Assembly (NCBI RefSeq): GCF_001421965.1
Contig: NZ_LMLP01000012.1
Location: 124,805-188,804 of the forward strand
Direction of reading: 5' to 3'
Origin: Sphingomonas sp. Leaf67
Lineage (GTDB): Bacteria > Pseudomonadota > Alphaproteobacteria > Sphingomonadales > Sphingomonadaceae
DNA: 64,000 nucleotides
Both the position numbers and the translations under genes were made by a program. Below are positions 17,039 through 24,584 of the stretch, one piece after another. The notes below the pieces were generated by a model that was not told the DNA's origin, made no database searches, and saw only the letters and a list, made by a program, of their open reading frames with translations. Numbering within the stretch: position 1 is the first letter of the stretch; each line of letters begins with the position of its first letter.

Positions 17039-18563
17039 GTCATAACCGGTCGAGACTGTTGAAAAAGGATCGCGTGGGATCAGCGTGGTGGATGACAGGT
17101 GACGCCGGGCACCGGAGGATGCGCCGCGTATCAGGCCGGCGCGGCCTGCCGGGCCAGCAGCTGGAGGTTGTATGCCGCGGCAGCCATGGAGAACTCCTCA
17201 GCTGCTCCGGCGAGGCCTCTCAGCTTGAGCGTTCGTAGCCCCAAGTTGCGTTTCAGGTGGCCGAACACGCGCTCGATCCGCTTTCTTCGACGCCACGCGT
17301 GCACATAGGCGTCGGTGCCGGCAAGGGCGCGCGCGGCATCGCGGGCATCCTCGCTGACGAGGCGGATGATGCTGCGTTTCCGGCTGACGGTGCATCGGGG
17401 CTTCAGTTCGCAGCCAGCACAATCGGCAACATGGCTTCGGTATACGCGAACTTGGTTGGCGCGTTTGGTGCCGCAATAGCCGAGCGGCTTATCGGCCGGG
17501 CAGCGATAGGTATCGGCCTCGCGGTCATAGCGAAAAGCATCACGGGTGAAGAAGGCGTCGCGTTGGCGGCTGCGGTCGATGACCGGGATGTACGGGGTGA
17601 TTTTCCGGTCGATTAGCCAGCCGAGCAACGGGCCGCTGCCATATGCTTTGTCAGCCGCGAGGCTCTCGGGTTCGATGCCCAGCCTGGTGCCGGCGCGTGA
17701 CACCAGCGTCCGGGTCGCCGCCACCTCGGCTGCGAAGCGGGCGGGCGTCGCCTCCACGTCGAGGATGCAGTCGGTGTCGAGGTCGAGCAGGGGGTTAATG
17801 GCGTATGCGTAGCGCGCCGGTCCGTGCTTGCAGGTCAGCGCCGCCTGCGGGTCGGTCGGCGAGATGCTGGTCGGATCGACGGGCGCTGGTTCGTCGGGGT
17901 CCGGCGGCAACGCGGCATCGAGCGCCGCCAGATATTCGGCGACGGGTCGCGATATGCTTTCCCCGGCACGAAGCTCGTCTGCGGCGACGGCCCCCTTCAG
18001 CTTCTTCTCGCGGCTGGCGTCGGCCATGATCGTGCTGCCGTCCACCGCCAAGTCGCGCCCCGTTACCAGCCCGGCCGCGGCGCACCGCGCGACTACCTGC
18101 TCGAATAGCAGACGATGTAAGTCGCAGGCGCGGAAGCGGCCGTGCCGGTTCTTGGAGAAGGTGGAATGGTCGGGCACTCGGTCGCCCAGATCGAGCCGGC
18201 AGAACCAGCGATAAGCGAGGTTGAGATGCACTTCCTCGCACAGGCGCCGTTCCGAGCGGATGCCGAACAGGTAGCCGACAAGCAGCATCCTGAGCATCAG
18301 CTCCGGATCGATCGAGGGTCGACCGCTCGCGCTGTAGCTCGCTGCCAGCGCCTCACGCATGAAGCCGAGGTCCAGCACGCCGTCGATGCGCCGGAGAAGG
18401 TAGTCGGCAGGCACATGATCGTCGAGCCGGAAACCGTAGAACAGCGCGCCTTGCGCCACCTGCCGACCCATCATGTCCATACTCCCGCCGCCTGGCAGGA
18501 GTGAATCACGCCTTCCTCGTCGTCGCAAGCACGCGTTTTTCAACAGTCTCGAACGGTTGTGAC
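17039..18563 (-). mobile_element. IS1182-family insertion sequence
   Basis: A 1.5-kb element is bounded by inverted repeats. The left end at 17039 reads GTCATAACCGGTCGAGACTG and the reverse complement of the right end reads GTCACAACCGTTCGAGACTG, matching at 26 of 28 positions and both continuing into TTGAAAAA. It holds one transposase gene on the minus strand. The immediate flanks do not show an obvious target duplication. The right end lies only about 7 bp from the inner edge of the right 39-bp repeat, and the left end is 41 bp after the cytochrome gene. Confidence 0.8.
17131..18480 (-). CDS. IS1182-family DDE transposase
   Basis: The 449-residue transposase has an N-terminal DUF772-like domain (RPSIDPELMLRMLLVGYL, then RRLCEEVHLNLAYRWFCRLD) and a DDE nuclease domain with DGSTIMADAS for the first aspartate, LAADKAYGSG for the second and RRKRIERVFGHLKRNLGLR for the glutamate. 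A cysteine cluster (CAGCELKPRC) lies near residue 370 as in other family members. I chose ATG 18480, where the conserved N-terminus begins, over the longer frame from 18594 that reads across the inverted repeat. The gene is full length and appears functional. Confidence 0.9.
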   Translation of the reverse strand: MDMMGRQVAQGALFYGFRLDDHVPADYLLRRIDGVLDLGFMREALAASYSASGRPSIDPELMLRMLLVGYLFGIRSERRLCEEVHLNLAYRWFCRLDLGDRVPDHSTFSKNRHGRFRACDLHRLLFEQVVARCAAAGLVTGRDLAVDGSTIMADASREKKLKGAVAADELRAGESISRPVAEYLAALDAALPPDPDEPAPVDPTSISPTDPQAALTCKHGPARYAYAINPLLDLDTDCILDVEATPARFAAEVAATRTLVSRAGTRLGIEPESLAADKAYGSGPLLGWLIDRKITPYIPVIDRSRQRDAFFTRDAFRYDREADTYRCPADKPLGYCGTKRANQVRVYRSHVADCAGCELKPRCTVSRKRSIIRLVSEDARDAARALAGTDAYVHAWRRRKRIERVFGHLKRNLGLRTLKLRGLAGAAEEFSMAAAAYNLQLLARQAAPA

Positions 18564-18585
18564 ACCACGTACCGGCGACTTTTGG

Positions 18586-18624
18586 CCGTTCCAATCCTGA
18601 AAGCTGACTGGCAGGAATGTCCCC
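18586..18624 (-). repeat. Right copy of the 39-bp inverted repeat
   Basis: Read on the minus strand from 18624 it starts GGGGACATTCCTGCCAGTC and matches the left copy at 6399-6437 in 37 of 39 positions, in inverted orientation. The two copies bracket 12.2 kb with their GGGG ends facing outward, as transposon ends do. No Tn3-type transposase or resolvase lies between them. An ATT precedes the GGGG in both copies, so the repeat may extend slightly outward. Confidence 0.6.
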
Positions 18625-18781
18625 AATCTCAGTCGTTCAGCCGTCCTGGTTGATTGCTCAAGCGGTCAACTTTCTCCGATGAACGAACGGCAGGTTTCGG
18701 GCAGCGAAAAGGCGCACTTGGATGACCGAGATTGGGTCAACAGGTCCCCAGTTGGGAAAGCCGGCCCAAGCAGAAACCTGT

Positions 18782-19378
18782 TCACTCCTCAAGGGCTGAG
18801 CGACAAAGTAGAGCCTCGGCTGCCGTGTTGGCGACGGCAAGCAGTCTTGGCTCGTCCCATCCCTCTCGCGCTGCAGCCGATAGGCCGAGCATTGTCGTAG
18901 CAACGTAATCTGCGACACGTCCGGGAGCTTTAATTCCCGCATCGTCCAGAAATTCCGCCACCCTGCTGCGGTTTTCTCCCGCGATTTGTTTGGCTGCGAT
19001 GCCCCAATCCGTTGTGCCCGCTTTTGCGTGTTCAAGGATCAGGCAACCACGCCGCTGCGGACCAGTGGTATAAGCGTGCGCCGCAGCTCGCAGCATGTCG
19101 CCAAGCGCCGCCATCGGCGCTGCACCCGGCATCAGGAAGCGGTCCAGCGGCACCACGGTGGCCGAGTAGAGCCTTAGGCTCTCTTTGAAGAATGCGGCCT
19201 TGCTGCCGAACGCTGCATAGAAGCTCGGCGGAGTAATCCCGATCGCCTCGGTCAGCGCCGCCACGCTGACGTTTTCATAGCCATGCTCGTGAAACAGGTG
19301 CTGCCCGGCTTCGACCGCAGCTTCAAGCGCGAATCCCCGGGGCCGCCCCCGTGGCCGCTTATTTTCGTTAATGGTCAT
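18782..19378 (-). CDS. TetR-family repressor
   Basis: The 198-residue protein opens with a basic stretch (KRPRGRPRGF) and a TetR helix-turn-helix (VSVAALTEAIGITPPSFYAAFGSK, about residues 37-60), followed by a ligand-binding helical domain. The RGRPRGFALEAAV start and SFYAAFGSKAAFF are typical of the ComR/AcrR subgroup that controls efflux or copper-permeability genes. It is divergent from an MFS exporter with a 115-bp intergenic gap containing a 27-bp dyad. It most likely represses that exporter and itself and is released by a substrate of the pump. Ligand unknown. Confidence 0.9.
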   Translation of the reverse strand: MTINENKRPRGRPRGFALEAAVEAGQHLFHEHGYENVSVAALTEAIGITPPSFYAAFGSKAAFFKESLRLYSATVVPLDRFLMPGAAPMAALGDMLRAAAHAYTTGPQRRGCLILEHAKAGTTDWGIAAKQIAGENRSRVAEFLDDAGIKAPGRVADYVATTMLGLSAAAREGWDEPRLLAVANTAAEALLCRSALEE

Positions 19379-19407
19379 TACACAACCCGCTTGCCTGTGT
19401 CAGTCAT

Positions 19408-19434
19408 ATTTATATAGCGCCCATTCATAGAAAT
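19408..19434. promoter_or_regulatory. Candidate TetR operator
   Basis: The imperfect dyad ATTTATATAG...CATAGAAAT sits between the divergent TetR and MFS genes. Seven of nine arm bases match. It also contains AT-rich sequence suitable for a -10 element, so a bound repressor could block transcription in both directions. Confidence 0.4.
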
Positions 19435-19493
19435 GCCCATGCCTCAGGTTCGTCACGGCGCAGAGGTGGTATCAACGATGCACAAGGACAGTT

Positions 19494-20774
19494 ATGCCTC
19501 CATCCTCCAACAAACGCCGCGTCGAAGCGAGCGTAGCTCCACGCTCCAAACTCCCGACCGCGGCCCTTGCTGGTCTCGCCGCCAGTGGCTTTCTGTGCAT
19601 CGTGACCGAAACACTTCCTGCTGGCCTACTCCCGCAGATCGCATCCGGCCTGCAGATCTCCGAGGCGATCGCGGGACAACTCGTTGCCGTCTATGCGCTG
19701 GGGTCCTTGCTGGCAGCGATCCCGCTCACGAGCCTGACCCAGGGGCTTCGAAGAAGACCGGTACTACTTACCACCATCATCTGCTTCGTTGTCAGCAACA
19801 CGCTGACCGCTTGGGCCGGATCGATCACGGTCGTGCTGGTCGCGCGGTTCGTCGCCGGGTGCGCGGCGGGTCTCGCCTGGGGAATCCTTGCGGGTTACGC
19901 GCGCAGCATCGTGCGTGCCGATCAGACCGGCCCGGCAATGGCCCTCGCCATGCTCGGCGTGCCGCTGGCGCTGTCACTGGGTGTTCCCATAGGCACCTTC
20001 CTGGGCGGTTTGGTTGGGTGGCGCGGATCGTTCCTGATCCTCTCGGCACTGAGTGTCGTGCTGATCGGCTGGATTATCTTCAAGGTGCCCGATGCCCCCG
20101 GGCGGACGGGTGACAATCGTCCTTCTCTGCGCCGCGTCGTCGCGACACCGGGTATCATACCGATCCTGCTCGTCATCCTTGCCTGGATGACGGGCCACAA
20201 CATCCTCTACACCTACATCGCGCCGTTCGCGACCGCTGCGTCCGTGCGGGTCGATCTCGTCCTGCTAGCGTTCGGCATCAGCTCGCTCGTCGGCATCTGG
20301 ATCGTCGGGCGATTAGTCGATCGGATGCTGCGCATGCTGGTATTGCTCGCGATCGGATCGTTTGCCGCCGTCGCTGTTTTCCTGTCGCTCATCGGCGGGC
20401 AGGGCCTTGCCGTCTTTGCAGCAGCCGTTGTCTGGGGTCTTGGCTTCGGTGGTGCCGGGGCGATGATGCAGACGGCGTCGGCGGACGCAGCCGGCGATGG
20501 CGTTGATCTGGCGCAGGCGATGGTGACAACGGCTTGGAACCTGGCGATTGCGGCCGGTGGGTCGCTTGGCGGGGTGCTCCTCACGACGGGAGGGACCACG
20601 CTGCTGCCGCCCGCTGTCGCCGCGCTGGCCGTGGCCGCCTTCCTCATCGCACTGGCCGCACGCCGCTTCGCCTTCCCACCCGGTCATCGAACACCGTTGA
20701 CCACAGACCCGACGATAAGCTCAACATCCCATCCTTTTTTGAGAAAGGCCGCAGCGCCTGACGACGTCCGCTAA
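19494..20774 (+). CDS. MFS drug-efflux-type transporter (DHA1 family)
   Basis: The 426-residue protein has twelve predicted membrane helices. The N-terminal ETLPAGLLPQIASGLQ and the motif-A-like loop after helix 2 fit the DHA1 AraJ/PbuE-like group of proton-driven exporters. ATG 19494 follows an AAGGA at about 19484-19488. It is divergently paired with the TetR gene at 18782. Substrates cannot be predicted from sequence; the arrangement suggests inducible efflux of a toxic compound. The last 40 residues are hydrophilic and may be a non-conserved tail. Confidence 0.88.
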   Translation: MPPSSNKRRVEASVAPRSKLPTAALAGLAASGFLCIVTETLPAGLLPQIASGLQISEAIAGQLVAVYALGSLLAAIPLTSLTQGLRRRPVLLTTIICFVVSNTLTAWAGSITVVLVARFVAGCAAGLAWGILAGYARSIVRADQTGPAMALAMLGVPLALSLGVPIGTFLGGLVGWRGSFLILSALSVVLIGWIIFKVPDAPGRTGDNRPSLRRVVATPGIIPILLVILAWMTGHNILYTYIAPFATAASVRVDLVLLAFGISSLVGIWIVGRLVDRMLRMLVLLAIGSFAAVAVFLSLIGGQGLAVFAAAVVWGLGFGGAGAMMQTASADAAGDGVDLAQAMVTTAWNLAIAAGGSLGGVLLTTGGTTLLPPAVAALAVAAFLIALAARRFAFPPGHRTPLTTDPTISSTSHPFLRKAAAPDDVR

Positions 20775-20961
20775 CGCCATCTGCTTTTCCTAAAAGCGGA
20801 GCGGCCGCTTCCCTGCAGATCACGACGTTCGTTAGTGGATGTCCAGGGTGGCAAGCTGGTCGTTCGCGACGATGAACGAGCGTCCGAAGTTGGGGAGCGG
20901 GAAGGGCAGGCTGAATGTCCACTTGTGGGTCTCAGCTGGCTGATACCCGTACCAGATGGGT

Positions 20962-20983
20962 GGGGCCGGTTCCGACCGGCCCC
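20962..20983. terminator. GC-rich hairpin between convergent genes
   Basis: GGGGCCGGT-TCCG-ACCGGCCCC is a perfect 9-bp stem located between the MFS gene (+) and the small gene at 20990-21127 (-). It has no T-run, so if it terminates transcription it would need help from Rho. It could serve both convergent genes. Confidence 0.4.
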
Positions 20984-20989
20984 CATCGA

Positions 20990-21127
20990 TTACTTCTTCT
21001 TTTTGTCGGGGCGCTGAGACAATGCAGATCCAGCGGCTGTCTTCGAGTCCTTGCCGGTTCGACCGTCCTTCAGGACCTTTGAGGCTGCCTTGCCGGCCTT
21101 CTCGCTCGTATGCTCGTTCTTCGCCAT
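20990..21127 (-). CDS. Small conserved lysine-rich protein
   Basis: A 45-residue protein (MAKNEHTSEKAGKAASKVL to RPDKKKK) is encoded here. I recognise this as a short hypothetical protein common in sphingomonads and other proteobacteria, rich in lysine and alanine, with the repeated pattern SEKAGKAASKVL/GRTGKDSKTAAGSAL. ATG 21127 is chosen because the conserved protein starts there and a GGAG lies 9 bp upstream; the longer frame to 21235 is not conserved-looking. Function is unknown; the composition suggests nucleic-acid association or a stress role. Confidence 0.75.
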   Translation of the reverse strand: MAKNEHTSEKAGKAASKVLKDGRTGKDSKTAAGSALSQRPDKKKK

Positions 21128-21233
21128 CGTTGGGCTCCAAGCAAACACCATCTGGTGGTGCAAAGTCCTAAAACCTCTATTAGTTGATTGGTTCCTAAAT
21201 TGTTCGCACGAGGGCAAGGTCTTGGAGGACGTC

Positions 21234-21374
21234 ATGAACGACCGTCTGCTTATGAGCAGCGTTATCGGCGACCTCAGCGTCCGGAACTGGGTCAGATGGG
21301 TTGCTTATCAAATGCTGTGCAAGGGTGGTCGCGATCATAGGGCAGCGAGGTATAGGGCTATCGAAGGCGACTAA
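21234..21374 (+). CDS. Possible 46-residue small protein
   Basis: A short frame (MNDRLLMSSVIGDLSVRN to RYRAIEGD) begins at an ATG preceded by a well-placed GGAGG (21224-21228, spacing 5). The product is basic with a central aromatic segment and matches nothing I recognise. The ribosome binding site is the only positive evidence. It lies in the gap between the small lysine-rich gene and the HNH gene, which otherwise holds nothing I can name. Confidence 0.35.
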   Translation: MNDRLLMSSVIGDLSVRNWVRWVAYQMLCKGGRDHRAARYRAIEGD

Positions 21375-21429
21375 GTCACGGTTTGACCGGCCTGTTGCAG
21401 GTTGGGGCAATTAGCAGCAGTCTGTCGCC

Positions 21430-22257
21430 ATGCACTGGCCCTATGTAATTCATCAGACCTACAACCGTCGCGCTAATGTGCATGATGCGTTTGGTGGGCA
21501 GCGTCAGAGCGGGATCGTCACGCCAAAGGGCGTGCCCGGCATATTCATCTTCACGGGGCATGGCGGTGGCACAGTCGGCTACCAAGATGCCTTTCAGGCT
21601 GACGGATCGCTCCGCTACACCGGGCAAGGACAAATTGGCGACATGGTCATGGCTGCCGGCAATTCCGCCATTCGTGATCATGCCATCTCTGGCAAAGATC
21701 TGCTTGTTTTCGAGCAGTTGGGGAAGGGCGGTGGGATCCGGTTCCTTGGCCTATTTGGATGTGCTGGTTGGGACGTACAGCGTCAGCCCGATGTCACTGG
21801 TGCCGAGCGAGATGCCATCGTCTTTACGCTGGCTCCAATCAGAGAAACTGATCTTGAGGCGGATGACCTGGTTGTCGAACCAGCGCCCGTCGTCGACATC
21901 AACATTCTGCGTGCTCGTGCGTTTGCAGCGTCGGCTCCAGCGCAGACGAAGCAAGGCGCAAATTCAGTAACATTGTACATCCGGAGCCAAGATGTGCGTG
22001 ATTACGTACTCGCGCGTGCGAGAGGTGTTTGTGAAGGCTGCAGCAGTCCAGCCCCGTTCGCGACTGCTTCAGGACGCCCTTATTTGGAGGCTCACCACAT
22101 TCGGCGGCTGAGCGACGGAGGGCCGGATGATCCGCGGTACGTGGCTGGTATATGCCCAAATTGTCACAGACGTGCGCACTATGCGACAGATCGAAGTGCG
22201 TTTAACGCGAAGCTGCAGGCCATTGTCATGGGACTCGAGTTTCAAGCAGCGGACTGA
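21430..22257 (+). CDS. HNH endonuclease, ScoMcrA-like modification-dependent restriction type
   Basis: The 275-residue protein has an N-terminal domain of about 150 residues like the SRA-like base-flipping domain of ScoMcrA-type enzymes: VIHQTYNRRANVHDAFGGQR at the start, then GIFIFTG and a GDM...N.AI.DH pattern. A C-terminal HNH nuclease follows, with zinc cysteines CEGC and CPNC and the catalytic LEAHHIRRLSDGGPDDP. It probably cuts DNA with modified cytosine, such as 5-methylcytosine or phosphorothioate DNA, acting against phages or plasmids. No methyltransferase is nearby, consistent with a stand-alone type IV enzyme. No clear ribosome binding site precedes ATG 21430. Confidence 0.75.
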   Translation: MHWPYVIHQTYNRRANVHDAFGGQRQSGIVTPKGVPGIFIFTGHGGGTVGYQDAFQADGSLRYTGQGQIGDMVMAAGNSAIRDHAISGKDLLVFEQLGKGGGIRFLGLFGCAGWDVQRQPDVTGAERDAIVFTLAPIRETDLEADDLVVEPAPVVDINILRARAFAASAPAQTKQGANSVTLYIRSQDVRDYVLARARGVCEGCSSPAPFATASGRPYLEAHHIRRLSDGGPDDPRYVAGICPNCHRRAHYATDRSAFNAKLQAIVMGLEFQAAD

Positions 22258-22618
22258 CCACAGTCGTTCCCTCGGGCTGCTTACCGACCCGTGCTTTCAG
22301 ACGTCGTGATCCCCAGAGTCCAGGTCAATTACGAGCCTTCCAGGGTAAGTACAGTGGCTCCCTTCGGCCAAATGTGGATACGTTAAGTTCCGCCAGCCGA
22401 CAAATATTGCTTAGCTGGAGGCGAACGCCGGAATTCCCGCTAATTGGACGGTATCGGCGGCTGGATTTATAATCCGGACGACAGGCAGACGTTGAACTCA
22501 ACATTGTTCGGCAAATTGCCCCTTGCAAGTCCGAAGCAAGGTCAGGCAGTCTTATGTTGAAATGGCCAGCGGCGGGTTTGGCTGGCATGCATATGCCGCT
22601 TGGCCAGGCCACTCCACC
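22258..22618. other. Non-coding stretch at the left edge of the recombinase trio
   Basis: This 361-bp stretch between the HNH gene and the last recombinase has mixed base composition and no credible gene. It should contain the left terminal sequence of the recombinase-in-trio element. I could not identify the matching inverted repeat by eye. Confidence 0.4.
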
Positions 22619-23665
22619 TCAGCGTGACCTCAGAACCTCACCGAGGCCGTTACCAGGTTTCCGAGCAACCTGCAGCATTTTCATCACGTCCGGGTCATAG
22701 CTAGAAAACCGTCCAGCCTTGATACCCAACCCACCATGTGACGTGAGAATCTCCAGCTTTTCATCCGGGTCAGCGTGAAGATATATCTCTGTCGATTGGA
22801 TCGACGCGTGGCCGAGCCAAAGTGCGACCTTGCGTATGTCGCGCGTCGCTTTGAGCATGTGCATCGCACAGCTATGCCTTAGCACATGAGGAGTAATCCT
22901 CTTCGCGCTAAGGCTGGGCAGTCCCACCGCAGCCGCCTTGGCGTATTTCGTTAGACGAGCCGCAAAACCATCGCGTGTAAGTGGCAGGCCGAGCCGACCA
23001 ACGAAGACATGATCGTACACCACATTAGGCCGGATCGCTAGCCAAGCACGCGAAAGCTGCACGGATTCCGGACCCAGCGGAAGTATCCTTTCCCGCCGTC
23101 CTTTCCCCATCACGCGGATTGTTGGCTTGGGTCCAAGATTTAAATCTCGCAAGGAGAGACTCAAAACCTCCGACACCCGTAAGCCGCATATATACGCAAT
23201 CGAAAGCATCGCCCGATCTCTTACCCCCTCAGCACAGCTAGTACTTGGCAATCGTAAAATTGCTCTCATCTCTTCTATTGTGAGCCAATCTACAACTGCG
23301 CCTGCAACCCTTTTGGGACCAAGCGAGCGAACCTGAGCGGCCTGTTCGAGCGCAGATGGAACCTTCATCTGAACATATCTGAAGAAGGAGCGGATCGCGG
23401 CCAGTCTAAGGTTTCGGGTTCGAGCTGAGTTATTCCTTGCCCTCTCGAGATCGAGTAGAAACTGAAGAACAATGTCAGCAGTTATGTCCTCGAGATATAT
23501 TTGATCAGGGCGCCTTTTTGTCGCGCGATCCATGAATTGTATTAAAAGAACGAAAGTATGCGCGTAACTTGAACGGGTAAGCGGGCTAAGACCCCTATCT
23601 CGAATAAGATATTCATTAAAGAATCCTGACAAGATTGGGCCTAAATGGCGACGGTGATCAAACAT
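22619..23665 (-). CDS. Tyrosine recombinase, third of a trio (RitC-like)
   Basis: The 348-residue integrase has a SAM-like N-terminal DNA-binding domain (about 15-105, RSSYAHTFVLLIQFMD) and a catalytic domain. The catalytic arginine is in GLRVSEVL, HxxR is HVLRHSC, the late histidine is in WLGHASIQST and the nucleophile is the Y of IYLH. All are present, so it should be active. Its start overlaps the end of the second recombinase by 8 bp. Base composition is less GC-rich than the chromosome around it. Function is strand exchange during element movement together with its two partners. Confidence 0.88.
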   Translation of the reverse strand: MFDHRRHLGPILSGFFNEYLIRDRGLSPLTRSSYAHTFVLLIQFMDRATKRRPDQIYLEDITADIVLQFLLDLERARNNSARTRNLRLAAIRSFFRYVQMKVPSALEQAAQVRSLGPKRVAGAVVDWLTIEEMRAILRLPSTSCAEGVRDRAMLSIAYICGLRVSEVLSLSLRDLNLGPKPTIRVMGKGRRERILPLGPESVQLSRAWLAIRPNVVYDHVFVGRLGLPLTRDGFAARLTKYAKAAAVGLPSLSAKRITPHVLRHSCAMHMLKATRDIRKVALWLGHASIQSTEIYLHADPDEKLEILTSHGGLGIKAGRFSSYDPDVMKMLQVARKPGNGLGEVLRSR

Positions 23666-24584
23666 TGAATACCTCCTCCATAGCTAATGCCATTGACTCC
23701 TTGGTCTCTGTGCCAATCTCCAAATACCAATACGTACTAGCTAGACTAACGTGACCTAAATAGGTCGATAACGCTATAATATGGTTGGATACTGCCTCTT
23801 TGTCTGGAGGGCACGAAGCCAATGACCGAACGGCAAAGGTGTGCCGTAAGTCATGCACCCGTGGTAGACCACTGCCGTTTCGGCTATACAAACCCATCTG
23901 ATTCGCACATGCTCGGAATGCTGATTGTATAGCATGCTTTGTTGGCGCTCGGTCCTTATGCGTAACGAAAAGGCCGGTGCTCTTTAGATGTTTTGGCCGA
24001 CGCGAGAGGTAGTACTCTAAGGCGGATACCGTAGTTAAGTCGAGGTGGACTACCCGATCTTTTCCAAACTTTCCTTTCCGGACAAACAACTCCGTACCAC
24101 AAAGATCAAATCTAGATAGACCGATAGCTTCACTAATCCTCAGACCAGTGACAGCTATGAGTCCAATCACGTGTTCATATGTCGTGCTGTCATACAGATG
24201 GGGCGATCGATATTCCGAAAGCAGTTTTATTAATTGGCTTACTTCTAAATCAGAGTAGATGAAAGGTATCGGTCGCCTGTGCCTTCGGGGGGAACGGGTA
24301 TACTCCTCCGATAAAATTTCGTGCCGGTCGTCTTCGGTTAGTAAATAGAGCCCCAAACGACGGACACACGAAAGCAGAAAGCGCCGACTTGCGTCGGAGC
24401 GGCAATTTCTGCCGTCCACCCACGCAATAGCATTGTCAATCGTGATATAATCTAAGCCACGATCGGCGGAAAACTTAGCAAAGCTTATGAGGTCACGGGA
24501 AAGATCTGTGTCCTTATAGCCGAGAGACTGCCGCTGATAGAGGTAGCGTACGACAGCATCCATCATTGACCGCCCCCCATCCAC
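23658..24584 (-). CDS. Tyrosine recombinase, second of a trio (RitB-like)
   Basis: The 308-residue integrase has the catalytic arginine in VTGLRISEAIGL, HxxR as HDLRHTFA, the second histidine in YLGHVSLAST and the nucleophile in the YWYLE segment. It overlaps the upstream recombinase by 22 bp and the downstream one by 8 bp, so the three are translated together. An ATG seven codons downstream of the chosen start (24563) is an alternative. The gene is clearly AT-richer than the core chromosome to the right, a sign of transfer. Confidence 0.88.
   Translation of the reverse strand: MDGGRSMMDAVVRYLYQRQSLGYKDTDLSRDLISFAKFSADRGLDYITIDNAIAWVDGRNCRSDASRRFLLSCVRRLGLYLLTEDDRHEILSEEYTRSPRRHRRPIPFIYSDLEVSQLIKLLSEYRSPHLYDSTTYEHVIGLIAVTGLRISEAIGLSRFDLCGTELFVRKGKFGKDRVVHLDLTTVSALEYYLSRRPKHLKSTGLFVTHKDRAPTKHAIQSAFRACANQMGLYSRNGSGLPRVHDLRHTFAVRSLASCPPDKEAVSNHIIALSTYLGHVSLASTYWYLEIGTETKESMALAMEEVFNV

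Noticed and set aside
6399..18624. A target-site duplication flanking the bracketed segment
   Set aside because: The five bases outside each repeat (ACATT and AATCT on the plus strand) do not match.
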